A DNA stretch of 64,000 nucleotides from Trema orientale (Eukaryota; Streptophyta; Magnoliopsida; Rosales; Cannabaceae): assembly GCA_002914845.1 (NCBI GenBank), contig JXTC01000135.1, positions 166,224 through 230,223 of the forward strand, given 5' to 3'. The translations under genes and the position numbers were made by a program. Under the pieces are notes generated by a model. That model was not told the DNA's origin and made no database searches. It saw only the letters and a program-made list of their open reading frames with translations. This document shows positions 34,840 through 47,563 of the stretch, in pieces; the stretch's first letter is position 1; the number at the start of each line of letters is the position of its first letter.

Positions 34840-35252
34840 GGGAAAAGTTTATAAATACCCGTTTTTAAGACCATATTTTCATAAATATCCATTTTTTATC
34901 TTTATTTCATAAATACCCGTTTTTATACCCTTTTTGGATAAATGTAGACCACCACTGTTTTACACATGAAATGTAGACCACGGTCTATATTTCATATATT
35001 AAATGTATACCGCGGTCCACATTTCGTGAATAAAACTTACACTCAAAATTGGCACATATTTTGAAATGTGTACCGTTCATATTTTACACATGAAATGTGT
35101 ACCTCATGGATAAAATTTACATTGTAAGTGTGGACCACTCATATTTTTCATACGAAATGTGGACCGTAAAAACGGGTATTTTTGGAAGAAGTTTTAAAAA
35201 CGGGTATGTTTGAAAGAAGTTTTAAAAAACGGGTATTAGGTGTAATTTTCAC
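34840..35252. repeat. 413-bp MITE with 9-bp TSD
   Basis: It is flanked by perfect TAATTTTAA (34831-34839 and 35253-35261). The ends share ACCCGTTTTTAA in inverted orientation, and AAACGGGTAT recurs three times near the right end. The interior has repeated short blocks around GTAGACCAC and GAAATGTGGACC. It is probably moved by a Mutator-like transposase. The GC-richer flanks (34715-34800 and 35460-35600) may belong to an older element it landed in. Confidence 0.72.
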
Positions 35253-35763
35253 TAATTTTAAATATATTTCTTAATTAAGAAGTTATATAAAATGTTAATT
35301 AAATATTTTCTTTATATATTTTTAATGTTATTTATTTACTTATTTTTATTTATTTTTAATTTATCGAAATTGTAAAAAAATATGAATATGTTTTTAGGCA
35401 CATATTTTAGCTTATATAAGTACATATTTGATATTTAAAATTATGGAATAACAATGAAATTAGGCCCATATTTTGGCACATATTCGGCCCATATAGGCAC
35501 AACTCACTTAAGCACGACCTACTTAAGCCCACATAAAATGTGGGCTATCCCGGACTCTTTATTAAGAATAAGGGTCGGGCCTAAATTCGGTACAAAACTT
35601 GTGTAGACTTATTAAATATTTACATCTCTATTCGTATGCACTGGCACATAATTCTAAAACGTTTACGTACTAGTTGTTTTTAAAAAATATATTTTGATGG
35701 TAAACGACTTTTGTTTCTCAAAAATTAATAAATGATCGGATTTTTTTTTATAGGTCCTCATGT

Positions 35764-36030
35764 ACTTGTTGTGCCCACCACCTGGGTGTGGTGTGCGTAG
35801 CGGTAGGGTTGCATTTTGTAGGCCATCAGTTTCAATTCAAGAGTTTGAATCTTTATGTTCTTACTTTGAGTTGCCAATCTTAACATTAGCATTTCCTTCG
35901 GAATTATGGGTTTGTGGTGAACTTGGTAAACTTGGGCTAAATCTGGTGGAGAACGGGTCAGACCTTTGTAATACCTCGGTGGTACTCGGAATTGCTTGTA
36001 AGCCAAAGGATAGGGAAAACGTGATGGGTA
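35764..36030 (+). mobile_element. possible degenerate SINE
   Basis: GTAGCGGTAGGGTTGC (35797 onward) resembles box A, and AGAGTTTGAATCT (about 35839) resembles box B at plausible spacing. Open frames of 80-108 codons cross it on both strands but match nothing I know. Confidence 0.3.
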
Positions 36031-37073
36031 TCACACGATTCCCCTATTTATTTATTTATTACTATTATTATTATTATTTTAAATGATAGCGTAGGTATAC
36101 AACTAACAAAATAATAGGCTTGTTCGGCAATGCATATATTTCCTGTTTTTTGTTTTTAAAATTAAAATTGATAAGGGTGTCCCGTCTTTGAAAACATACT
36201 TCTGAAACTAAATGAATGAGAGTAATATATGTGTATATATATATATATATTTATTTATTTAACAAACAATTTCAAACTCTCGTTATCCCATTAAGCAGGA
36301 ATTCGACTTGACTAATAAACCAAGTTATATGTTGGTACTTTATCCTATAGATATTTATTGATTAATGAAGCACACTTTGCACTATCTGTTTCTTAGTGTT
36401 TGGCATAATTCTAATGATTTCTTTTTAAAATGTCAGCATTCGTAACTCTTTCAAAGCCAACAATATTCTGAAAGATGAAAATTTGACCAACAAATCTCAT
36501 GCTTTCGGTTCCCCCACTGTTATTACCAGAAGTTTCATACTTATAATTAATGAATTGATTTTAATGATGATTATATTAGTTTGTAGGAAATAGAAGTATC
36601 ACCAATTGATTAATCAAGCACGATTGCATTATTTATTCATTTCCTTCTTTTACAAATTTTGAAACTGGGATTTCATGACGAACGATCGCATAGTGGACAA
36701 TGCTTTAGGTGTCATCTTTTTTTAAAAAAATAAAAGACAAAAAGGGTTAGGTGATGTCCATGCTCTCTCTCCTTGTCAAAGATAAATTAGCCGTTGCCAT
36801 TGTCTATTAATTAATATTTGACACTGAATATTTTTTTTGAATTAATCTAATACTGAATATTTTGAACATAGTACATTGACATTTATTCGACATCCATCGG
36901 ACCGAAGATATTTAAAATAAAATTCACAGTCCTAGCAGTTCCAGTTTTGTAACACATTTATTTATTTAAAACAAAAAAATAAAAGTACTTTTTCTTATTT
37001 TGTCTTTTAATTTAAAACCAAAACATGTATTTGGTAACCATTACTTCTTGTTTTTAAAAGTCAAAAAAAAAAA

Positions 37074-38981
37074 GAGAAAACATTATAAAATTACTTGTAT
37101 TTCAACTTTTTTTTTTTAAACTAAACTTGATAGGGGTTAATTTTACATTTTAAATGATAGTTATTTTTCCTATATTTTTATATCAATCTGAGGCTAATAT
37201 TGTTGTTTTGTGTTTCTAGGTATTTTGGAAGAGAAATGATGAAAAGAAGCTAAATCAGGTCAAAAATGAGCTAATACAAAAAGTTTGGTATAAGTTGAAC
37301 AACCAAGCCCGAACATAAAGCTAGTGCCATGGCGCCTGTGTCCCGATAATTAAAAATAAAACAACTAGAGATTGGACGCTGCAGCGCTGGACGTCCGTTT
37401 AGTCACTGACTTTGAGTCTTTTGATGGCCCACAACTCTTAATTCCCACGGGATTTGACCTAGACGCCTCCTAAACCTATTTTTTTTTATAAATAGGACCA
37501 CTTTATATAGAGAAAGTCATAGACATCTAGGAGCCACAAAAACACATTGAAGACCTCGAGAGAGATAAGAAGAGTTTGGAGGCTGTTACAACTACCATAT
37601 TCGTTCTTCTTTCTTTTTTTTTTTCTTATAGTTTTTATTTGTTTTCATTACTCTAGCATGATGTTTCTCTTATTTATTCTTATATACATGCTAGATTAGG
37701 TCCTAGATTAGGTTAAGGCTGATTTCAAAGTCTTAAATATGATTGTTATTTAGTTTTCAGATTCTATACATGTATCAATTATTTATTTTGAAGTTGTTTA
37801 CGTTCTTCTATATTGAATTATTCTTATCTTTTGTTTGAGATCGATGGCTACTTAAATGAGTGATAATAAAATATACTGCTAGGATTTGAATAGACGTTTG
37901 TTATATATGAATCTGTAGCGAATCTATAGTTAGTACGCTTGTTCGAGGTATTAACTATAGTGAAGAACATAACCTAATTTAAGAATCTGCGTTTATATGA
38001 TAATTACCTATATCAGTTTATCTTTCTTAACTTAAATCTTCTATTGATTAATTCTAGAACATTTGCCTAGTTTATTTAATAGGAAGAGGATATTTAGGAT
38101 ATTTGTCTAGGTAGTGTACAATCTAAGGAAAGAACGAGATAGTTGCACTTTTACGGATTATCTACGGTTGATAGCCTTAATAGATAATTGAGAATAGAAT
38201 TTTGTAATTAATTAATATGATTGTTTAGTGGTGGTGAATATTTTATCTGTATTTTATTTATTTTTCTTGTCTTGTTTTATTAGTTTTAGCTTTTAATTTA
38301 TAAATCTCTTCTTTCATCTTAGGATTAGTAGCTTATTTAGTTAGGCCAATTCCTCATAGGGTCGACTTTACTTATCACTATATTAGGTAATTATTAGAAT
38401 TATCCTAAGTTTTACTAGATAGAGATAAGAAAGGAATTAATTTGGTTGTTTAACGATACACTAAAACCTCCTATGTTTTAGGAAATATGGGAAAATTCTC
38501 TTGAATTTGATTTTTTTATTACAAAAGCCTTGTAATTTGACTATTTTTGATATCCGACATTCTCATATAAACTAAATTGAAAAATTTAATAAGAAATAAC
38601 AAAATTACTCTTAGTGGATGGTAGATTTAGGTTTATATTACATTTCTACTTTGTGTTTAGATATACAAATAGTTACATAGAAAATATTTTATCACTCATG
38701 AGATTATTTGAAGAATCGAAATATTATTTGAAAACTAGTATAGACAATTCTTAAATTTATTTTAAATTTAAATCTACTATTTACTAAGGGTAATTTTGTC
38801 ATTTTTATCAATTTCTCTAATTGTGATGATATGAGAAGGTCATATTTTAAAAATAGTTAAATTACAAGGCTTTTATAATAAAAAAAAATCAAATTCAAAG
38901 GGATTCTTCCATATTTTTTAAAACACAAGGGGTTTCATAAATTTTTTTTTGAAATATAAGGCCATTTTACGACGTTTTCTC
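37074..38981. repeat. Mutator-like MITE (copy B) interrupted by a solo LTR
   Basis: It is homologous to copy A (31692-32666) over both long inverted ends. The left end GAGAAAAC starts at 37074 and the right end reads GTTTTCTC at 38981. A 9-bp duplication AAGTCAAAA is seen at 37058-37066 (followed by extra A bases) and at 38982-38990. An LTR at 37126-38460 splits the left inverted end. Without it the MITE is about 570 bp, close to the 607 bp of copy A without its insertion. Confidence 0.8.
37126..38460 (+). repeat. solo LTR (Tat/Athila-like) inside MITE copy B
   Basis: This 1.33-kb sequence starts (CT)TGATAGGGG and ends CGATACA. The target copies CTAAA lie at 37121-37125 and 38461-38465. A promoter-like TATAAATAGG (about 37490) and the general layout resemble the long LTRs of plant Tat/Athila gypsy elements. 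That family call is from memory. The MITE sequence is continuous across the empty site. Confidence 0.78.
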
Positions 38982-38990
38982 AAGTCAAAA

Positions 38991-39774
38991 TAAGAAAAGA
39001 ATTACAAAGACAAAGTTGGCATTTTGAAAAAATTGTAAATAAATAGAAATAGATGAGAGAAAAAAATGAAGAAATGGGGATATATGAGAGAAAATGAAGA
39101 AAGAGAGGTGAGAGAATGGATGATTGAGATGTTGGGATCGTACTTATGAAAGTGGTTTTTCTTTTCTTATTGAAAAAAAAAAAGAGCAGTACTTCTTTTA
39201 TAAGATTAACTCATTTCTTAATATTAATATCATAATATTAAGTATATTATTATTTGTGACTTTTTGAAGACGAGTCCAATTTATTATATAACATTTGTTT
39301 ATAAAATTATGATGTAGATTTAAAGAAAATATTAATATAAATTATTTGTAATTAATAAATAAGTTATTTACTGTGTATAAATAAAGTTAGATAATCTATT
39401 TATGTTGTAGCAGATTTTAATAATATTTGCTAGTCTTAGTCATGATAATTGGTAAGTCTACTATGTATTTTAATTAATCCATTGAATAGTTATAGGATCG
39501 CAGATGAAATTCAATTGATATATGTCAAAAGAAAATAATTTTATAGCAATTTTTTTTAGCTTCAATGTGAGGTTAGTTTCTAAAAACTTTTATTTCTAGA
39601 TAAAAACTGATAGTTAATTACCATTTTGATATATGTGATTTAGATATCTAATCAAGTTGATTGGAACAGTCTAATTTGAGTAAATTGGATGAATCCAGTT
39701 GTGCTAATTAGTTAGAATTATGTCAAGAAAACTCAAAACTGACAAGTCAATATTAGAAATTGATTTATATGTAT
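38991..39774. other. intergenic AT-rich DNA
   Basis: No gene, RNA or clear repeat is visible in this stretch. Confidence 0.4.
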
Positions 39775-40318
39775 TGTTGAACATTTAAATAATATGAGAA
39801 TTGCAATAAATCACAAATCGATCATATAGAAATCAGTAAAAAGGGAAATTACGAAATTCCCCGAAGGAGAATTCACACTGACCGAATATGCTTAATGTAT
39901 TTGGCCTATACGCCTTTCATGGACAGTTGTATTACTGAGAAACTATTAGTTTTCAGAGAGATAATAGAGAATAGGAAAAAACAGAAAATGAATTGAGACT
40001 AATTGTATTAAATCCGAGAAAGTTCTTGAGACAGAGTTTTTTGAAAAAAAAAAATGATGAGACAAATCTGAGATATTTTTGAGACGAAGTTTGTCTGAAC
40101 TTTAAGACAAATCATGAGGCAATTTTGAGATAGATTTGTATCAATTTTAAAAATAATTTCTCAGAAGAGTGAAGTAGGCTACATGTTAAGGTCATTAGTA
40201 ATCGAGATAGATAATCTCCTTATATAGTTCTTTATGTATATTGACTTAAGCCTCTATTCACTTTCATCTTCTACTAATGTGTTCTATTATATTTTATTAA
40301 TGTAGCCAATTTCCAACA
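39775..40318 (-). repeat. probable solo LTR
   Basis: On the minus strand it begins TGTTGGAAATTGGCTACATT, a typical copia LTR start, and ends TTCAACA, giving TGTTG...CAACA inverted ends over 544 bp. I could not find a 5-bp target duplication, so the distal border may be off. Confidence 0.5.
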
Positions 40319-40520
40319 TTTAGTCATATATGTTATTACATTAAAAAAATAACCACAATACTAAATTTAGCATTTTCCGTTCTTTCTCTTTTCTTTTATT
40401 CGGTACTCATATTTTTAACTTTTATTTCTCCATAACTCCTCCTTGAACCTTATTACTTTTTTTCTTAGAGTAAACCAATGATTTAAAAGAAGTGCAGATA
40501 AAATAAAAACTCTCTGCCCT

Positions 40521-40673
40521 CATTTTATAAATTAATAGCTAAATTAAATATAATATAATGCAAATTATGTTACATTTTATAAATTAACGGCTAAAATAAA
40601 TATAATATAATGCAAATTATGTTACATTTTATAAATTAAGAGCTAAAATAAATATAATATAATGCAAATTATG
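40521..40673. repeat. three tandem copies of a 52-bp AT-rich unit
   Basis: The unit begins CATTTTATAAATTAA at 40521, 40573 and 40625. The copies differ at only a few bases (for example TAGCTAAATTAAA, CGGCTAAAATAAA, GAGCTAAAATAAA). Confidence 0.9.
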
Positions 40674-40897
40674 ATAAGCGTTAGGGTTCTTCTTCGCTTC
40701 TTTTTTTTATTTTTTATTTTTTTATATGTGCTTCGTTGAATTAGGGTTCTTCAACTCAAACAAATGATAAGGCCTTTTTTTTCTCTTCAAATTGGAAAAA
40801 AAAAAACATTTTTCTGCTATATCTTATTACCCTTTACAATGAGATTATTTCAGGTCATACACATGTCCGTTACACTTATGTTAGAGTATCATATTGT

Positions 40898-42090
40898 CAG
40901 GGACGTACATACTTGGGGGCGAGAGCCGGCACATGCCCTAGGGATGTCAACGGGGCGGAGCGGGACCGATTTTATATTAATCATTCACATTCCCGTTATT
41001 ATTTTACAATATCATCCCCGCATCGTTTACTATTTAATTTGTTGCGGGGCGGTTTCGGGGAACGGTTTCCCCATCGGTGTATCGGTGTCCCTATTAAGTC
41101 TGTTAAAAATTTTCTACATTAGCCCAAATCCTTAGAAGTCTAAATACATTAAAAAAAAAATTGAAGTTAAATCCATCAAAAACTCTAGAATGAACGCAAG
41201 AGGCAAAGAGAGAAAGGATAATAAATATCGTAAAAAACTGAGTGCGACATATTATGAACCCTAATTATATTAATATATGACTCTATATATTATTAGGTTT
41301 TTTTTTTTGGAATTTAAAGTTTGAATTATTAGTATATATAAAAATAAATTTAAAAAATAATCTATACATAAATGGGGCGGGGTCAGGGCGGGACATTCAA
41401 TTCCAAGCCCGCCCCGGGCCATAAAATATTAATCGGGGAATCTCCGCCCCATGCGCCGCACTGTTTATAACAGTGAAAACCCGCCCTATTCTGGCCGGTG
41501 CACCACGGTGCACTGTCCCATTTGGTGAAATTGACATCCCTAACATGCCCCCAGTCAACTTGGTAGAATTTTTACTTTTACCCTGTTTATTTATTTTTTC
41601 AATTTAATCCTTCTTAATTTTTAATTTGAAGGTAAGTATTTACATTATTTCTCTATATGCCGCTATTCTGCAGTTTTTTTTTTTAATTATCTTTACTTTA
41701 CCTATATATTTATTTGTTTTCTATTTTGCCCTATTCTGATATTACAATCTGGATTAGTTTCCTTTTTTATTTTTTACTCTTTCTCTATTACTCAAACTTA
41801 GCCTCATATATAATAGATTTATTTTCTCCACTTTTGTTCTCATTAATTTAGATAAAAAATGTATCCACTCCCCATATTTATTAGTTTCAACAAATAACAA
41901 TTAGTATATTGAAATATTCAAGACATAAATTTTATGATTATTTTTCCTCTAGAGACTATATTTTTACGTGTATTGATACATGTTAATATAAATTTATTAA
42001 CAAATAATTAGATTTTTTTTTTCATTCAAAGAAAAATATTAGTTTTACGCCCCTGCCCCCCATTGAAACAAAGTCCTAGATCCGTCATTG
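40898..42090. repeat. hAT-type element with a second hAT MITE nested inside
   Basis: It is flanked by a perfect 8-bp duplication CATATTGT (40890-40897 and 42091-42098). The ends are CAGGGACGTACATACTTG at the left and CAATGACGGATCTAGGACTT at the right (complement), the usual look of plant non-autonomous hAT elements. Without the nested element it is about 580 bp. No transposase is encoded. Confidence 0.85.
40939..41542. repeat. 604-bp hAT MITE nested in the hAT element
   Basis: Its ends are TAGGGATGTCAA and TTGACATCCCTA, perfect 12-bp inverted repeats. The flanks are a perfect 8-bp duplication ACATGCCC (40931-40938 and 41543-41550). GC-rich subterminal blocks (GGGGCGG, CCCGCCCC) sit in an AT-rich interior. 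Confidence 0.93.
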
Positions 42091-42411
42091 CATATTGTTA
42101 TTTATTAATGGCAAATTTAAGGACAAATTAGGTGTTTTTTAGAAAGTAATGTATCACATTTTAAAAAGTCAATGAATGACTAGTGCCAATCTTTAAAATA
42201 TTTAACGAACTTATTTCTAAATTTAATTAAATCGGAATTGTACTCTGAATAAACGAGAATATCATTGGTACCTTTTTAGTATATTGTTTATGGTTTAAAG
42301 AGAAAGAGATATCTCATTCCAATATAGAGAGTTTAAGTTCAAACATCCACTCCCTAAAGTCTGAAAAAAGAAAAAGAATATAGCGGGTAAGCAGAATTCA
42401 AAACAAGCCGA

Positions 42412-42455
<44 letters not shown>

Positions 42456-42462
42456 ATTATTT
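42412..42462. repeat. (AAT)n(ATT)n palindromic microsatellite
   Basis: A run of AAT repeats passes directly into ATT repeats, forming an almost perfect palindrome that could extrude as a hairpin. Confidence 0.9.
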
Positions 42463-43866
42463 TAAAACAAGGAACAATGAATGGAATTAATGTAGACAAT
42501 CCATGTGTTTGTTCCTCAGTCGCATATATTTATGAGGCATGTGCGCGTGTTTTTGGGTCTTCAATTGGTCTTTTTTTCTATTTTGGCCGGCAAATTGTGT
42601 GGTTGTGACACTGAAGCATTGCCAAAAGCATATATGTCAAATACTACATTCCTCCACTACCTCTATATGTTTCACTTCACATTTTCTGTATTACGTCTAT
42701 TCACATTTTTTAAAAACAAAAATAAAATAAAACAATTTATGCTCTATTTTCCTTTCTTTTTTTCTTTTCTTTTGCCATTTCTATTTTTTCGTTTTTCCCT
42801 TTTGAGAAATTTGTGTGAGGATTTGAAAAGCTATACTATACTAGTATTGCATAGTCCTCAGGTTTTTATTTTCATTAAATTCTGTAAAATTTATATACTA
42901 TTTGATTATAATATGATTAGTGTGCAGAAATCTATATTGTTTGTAGACATGTCATACCATATATATATATATTATTTTTCCATTTAGTTTGTCTCGTTGT
43001 CGAACAAACGTGGATTGTTATTGCTTTTTATCGTGATAAATTTTTTTAATTTTCTTCAACTTTTTTATCTAAGAGAAATTATGAAAAAAGACAGGGAAGT
43101 TTCTAAAATGCATTTGACCTGTCTGGTTTTGATCATGCAATTGACATGGGCATGTGTATATATCAACTCTGATCACATGCAAGTTTCCAAAAACCTTCTC
43201 CCATATTCATTGTTTCACCTATTAATTAATTGTATCAGCTATGAAACATGGCATCTGTTCCAAATAGTTTATTTAGTGTTTAAGTAGTGAGTTATACAAT
43301 AAGGAAGTAAACCTATATATATATATATGGAGGACTTCTCAATGATTACAATTTTTTTGTGGCCATGAATGGATATAAAAAAAGTAGTAATAGCATTAAA
43401 TTTTTTTGATAGTAATAAATAGCATTAAATTTTTTTGGCCAACCACCAAATTAATCATCACCGTAGAATATTAGATCTAACGGTTTAAACTATTGTAACC
43501 ATCCATGAGTATATATATATATATGGGGTATACTCCACTTGTAGTTTGTTAATTCAAACATTAATATTCTATTCTACGTCGTTCTTTCTTAATTCTTTCT
43601 ATCATAATTTTATAATAAAAAAAAAAATTGCTTGTGATTGTTAACATTCATGTATATACAACACATGACACATAAGATTGAATTGGTTGGTTAAACTAAA
43701 GATAATCTCCGGAATTATATTCCTGATCTTTTGAAATATCAATAAATGTTTTAGAATTGTCATACGTACTTGAATGGATATCCAGCTAGTATTCTTCTCT
43801 TCTGTGGTTACGAGTGCTATAACTTTTTTTTCGTTTGAGTTACATATTAATGGTATGATTTTTTTG
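42463..43866. other. intergenic AT-rich DNA
   Basis: Open frames of up to 160 codons here (for example 42505-42987) are rich in F, I, L and K from AT-rich composition and show no domain. I do not call a gene. Short TA dinucleotide runs lie at 42961-42972, 43316-43328 and 43509-43524. Confidence 0.4.
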
Positions 43867-44950
43867 GGGTTAAATATAGTAATGGTCTCTGAATTATATT
43901 CATTGTATCACTTTGTTCCTCGAACTTTCAACTTACATAGTAATGACTCATGAATTATGCAATTGTTACAGTAATAGCCTCTATGTCACAAACTACTAGT
44001 TTTTTAACAAAAAATAGTCCTAAATAAAGCGTATAATTGGGCATTATTTATTACTATGAGTCAAAATCTCATTTTTACCTGTAATACCAAACTATGCGTT
44101 TTGCACAAACTCATTTCTGTTAAAAATTTAATAGTTTATGAAGAAAAAAGGGTTAATGATGTTAATAGCCCCTAAATTACACATGATGTACCACTTTGTC
44201 CCCTGAATTTTCAACTTATATAGTAATGGTCCCTGAATTATGTAATTGTTGCAACAATGATGCTTTTGTTACAAACTGTTAAATATTTAACTGAAATAAG
44301 TCATTACTGAGCATACAGTTTGGTAACTGTAGATAAGAATGAGATTCTGAATTTTTAACTTATACAATAGACTACCAAGACATGTAATATTTACTGTAGT
44401 AATGCCCATTTTTTCACAAACTGTTAAATTTTTAACAGAAATCAGTCATGTGCAAAGTGCACAGTTTAGTAACTTTGGCTAAAAATGAGATTCTAACTCA
44501 TAGAAATAAATAATATCCAATTATGTACTTTATCCATAGCTATTTTTCGTTAAAATACTGGTAGTTTGTGATAAAGGAGCTATTGCTGTAATAATTGCAT
44601 AATTCAGAGGCTATTACTTTGTAAATTAAAAATTCGAGAGACAAATTGATACAATAAGTATAATTCAGGGACCATTACTATATTTAACCCAAAAAAATAG
44701 ATATTACTGTAATTACACAAGTCTTGGTAGTATACTGTATAAGTTAAAAATTCAGAATCTCATTCTTGACCACAGTTACCAAATCGTGTACTCTGTAATA
44801 ACTTATTTCTGTTAAATATTTAACAGTTTGTGATAAAAGGATCATTTTTGCAATAATTACATAATTCAAGGATCATTATTATGTAAGTTAAAAATTCAGG
44901 AGGCAAAGTGGTATTACAGATATAATTCAGAGCTTATTAATATCATTAAC
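43867..44950. repeat. composite foldback repeat, four units in + + - - order
   Basis: There are four related units of about 250-290 bp. Unit a (43867-44135) starts GGGTTAAATATAGTAATGG and is mirrored by a' (about 44400-44690), which ends CTATATTTAACCC. Unit b (44150-44395) starts GGGTTAATGATGTTAATAG and is mirrored by b' (about 44697-44950). Pairs a/a' and b/b' match best, so the two inverted repeats interlock rather than nest. Related copies lie at 34262 and 50106. Confidence 0.75.
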
Positions 44951-47558
44951 TTTTTTTATTAAAAAAAAAAAAACAATTATGAGCTAGTTGTCATATGCAA
45001 GAGGTGTTTTCTTTTAATGGAACCATTTTTCTTTTTTTAACCTATTCGCAATCTGTATTGAATGGGACTTCCTTCCGAGAGATCTAGATTCAGAAGGCGC
45101 TCAAACAGAGAAATTAGCCTTGATGAAAACAATAGTAGCATTGCAGTTTCGAACTCACGCAACATCAAACTCGAACATATAATCTTTAATATCCAGGCTA
45201 TGTGTACTAATCCAGTACAAAATGTTCATTATCCAACCAAGCATAAAAGAAGCAAATACAACGGAACATAATGTTTACTAACGAGTAATACTAATGAAGT
45301 AGCAAACAGAAATAGCCAATTAGAAAGCAATAGTCATATTTCTAAGTTTCTCTCGTTGATGGAATTTCCCCAAACAAATAGGGAAGTGACATGTGGCAAC
45401 TAATGCATATTAGAATCCGATTTTAGGTTAGATTCCACCTTGATTATCCCAGACATGTTGTTGAAGCAATTAAGAGTAAAGATTTTTTAGTGTCAAAATC
45501 TTACGCTAAAAATTTACACCAACGATGTAATATCATTGTTAACTAAATAATTTTAAATATTGTATTCCTACTGTAAAATAAAAAGTAGTTGAAATACATA
45601 TCATATTATCTGCTGTAAATTTTTGGTACAAAATTTTAGTATCCTTATCATTTCTCAGCAATTAAATATATAGATGGACTGTAAGTAAGGATGTAGCATG
45701 CATTGCATAATACCATATATGGACAACAATTTTGTATCTTACCGACCACTACAACATTGAGTCCGGAGCATTTTACATCAATCTTAGAGTTGATCATAAA
45801 TATACGACACACCCAATCTAATTATGCCTCTAGGCACTTGTGGTCTCAGCCTTACGAAATATAACATATAGAACCACTAAGCCCTTGGNTTTTCTTCTTT
45901 ATTGTGTCTCTCCAGACCCATACATACACAACCTTAAGCATTGAAGAGTATTGATTGGTACCACACCTGTGTCCACGCCATAGTTTCGGGCATTGGAGCA
46001 TCTCTTTGGCCAATCCATAAAAAAAAAACGTTATGGAATCAGTCTCGTTACCATAGTGTGTGATGCACATGGTGATGTATGAATGAATTCCAATAACCAC
46101 AATGGAGCTAGAAGAAGGACTTCTTGTTGGAAACACATTCATAAGCCCTCGCTAGTTCAGACAACTCAAATTCTACAGTTCTCTCTAATTATACAACTTT
46201 CATTTTTCACAAAACCTACCACTTTTAGTAAGTTTTTTTACGTAAGGAAATGGCAAGTCAAAGTTTATAGTCTAGAAGCGACATTCGTATAAGAGACACA
46301 TCATATTTTCCCCAAAGAATTGATCCAATACATGGTCATCATGTGATGATTTTGGTCTTTAATTTGATAGCTATTAGCAATTTGGATGTAATTGCAATTT
46401 CTTTTTTCTTTTTTCTAAATTAGACTTGATTGTCACCTTTTTCTCAGGGACTAGATTGCTAATTTGTGAAAAACTTGGGGAGTGAATATGCCACGTTGAA
46501 TATGACTTGCAATATGCAATAGCACATTCATTCAATCTACTGCTATTCTTATTACAACTTAAATACTTGTTTACTTGCATTTGATTCCAATCCAGGTAGA
46601 GGTTAAGGTTTGAAATTTTTTATTTTTTTTGGAAACTAAAGATTCTATTTTAATTTATNTTTTTTTTTTTTTTTTTTTTTGTTTCTTCTATATTCTAATC
46701 TTGATTTTAGTGTAATTTATTTTAATAAGTGTGAAATATTTTTTTGGAATTTAATTATTGTTATGTTTTTTTTTTCAATAAATGTAGAGTATTATTTTGT
46801 TAACTTTTTATCTTCAAATTTTTTAATAACCTATAATATGTACTGAATTTCTTAATGGAATTTATAGTTAGAGAAAACCAAGTGGATGACCAATTTTTTA
46901 AATTGGTTTAAGTAGATGTCTATATTTTAAAAGTTGTAATCAAATATTTATTTCTTTTAAAGTTTCAGTTGTGGAATATGTTGTGTTTCTATTTTTATCA
47001 TTAAGTGAGTTGGATATTGAGCTGTAAATTTTTAAACTTGGTCATATATTGAGTTTTAGACTAAAAAATAGCCAAATAACTAGTCAGCCCAGTTAGTTGT
47101 CAAAGTTTCTTATATCTTTATTACTATTTTTAATTTAATTATTTTCAACATGAATTAAATAATTTTTAAAAATTTAATTACAAATATTTTTTTCGTCAGT
47201 ATGGACATGATTTTGTTGTTTTTTTCCCTAATCCATTTAGCTTTAATATGAATTCAATTTTACTTTAGAATTAGAAAATTTTTCCTCAAAAAAAAAAAGA
47301 TTCACTTTATAATTTAATTATCTAATGGAGAATTAAAATTAATGGAGTGTGGAGTGAGAAAATAGATTGAAAATTAGAATTTAGAATCCATTAATGGAAG
47401 GGTTTTTTTTTTTTTTTTTTTTTTGAAAAGGTCCAACTCAAGAAGTAACAAACATGTTATCTACCTTTTTTTATTAAAATAATAGATAACTATATTTACA
47501 TAAGCAAGAAAAATATTAATCACTTTTTTGAGGTACAATATTCAACTCATTATAGCCA
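44951..47558. other. intergenic AT-rich DNA
   Basis: No gene can be supported. The open frames at 45062-45271 and 46142-45852 (minus) match nothing I know. N bases at 45888 and 46659 and long T-runs (46660-46680, 47403-47424) mark low-quality or low-complexity points. Confidence 0.4.
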
Positions 47559-47563
47559 TTATA

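Noticed and set aside
34700..35650. Larger GC-richer hAT-like element around the 34840 MITE
   Set aside because: Words such as GGCCGGGCC suggest it, but no matching terminal repeats or 8-bp flanks could be found.
35758..36086. Overlapping open frames on both strands (108 and 82 codons)
   Set aside because: Neither matches a known domain; the SINE-like boxes explain the higher GC content better.
40764..41135. 123-codon open frame on the + strand
   Set aside because: It crosses the borders of both nested hAT elements, so it cannot be an old conserved gene.
42505..42987. 160-codon open frame on the + strand
   Set aside because: It is very rich in Phe, Leu, Ile and Lys from AT-rich DNA, has no domain and overlaps a palindromic microsatellite region; it is a chance frame.
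43867..44950. CRISPR-like or satellite array
   Set aside because: The units are few, partly inverted and without regular spacers; a foldback transposon family fits.
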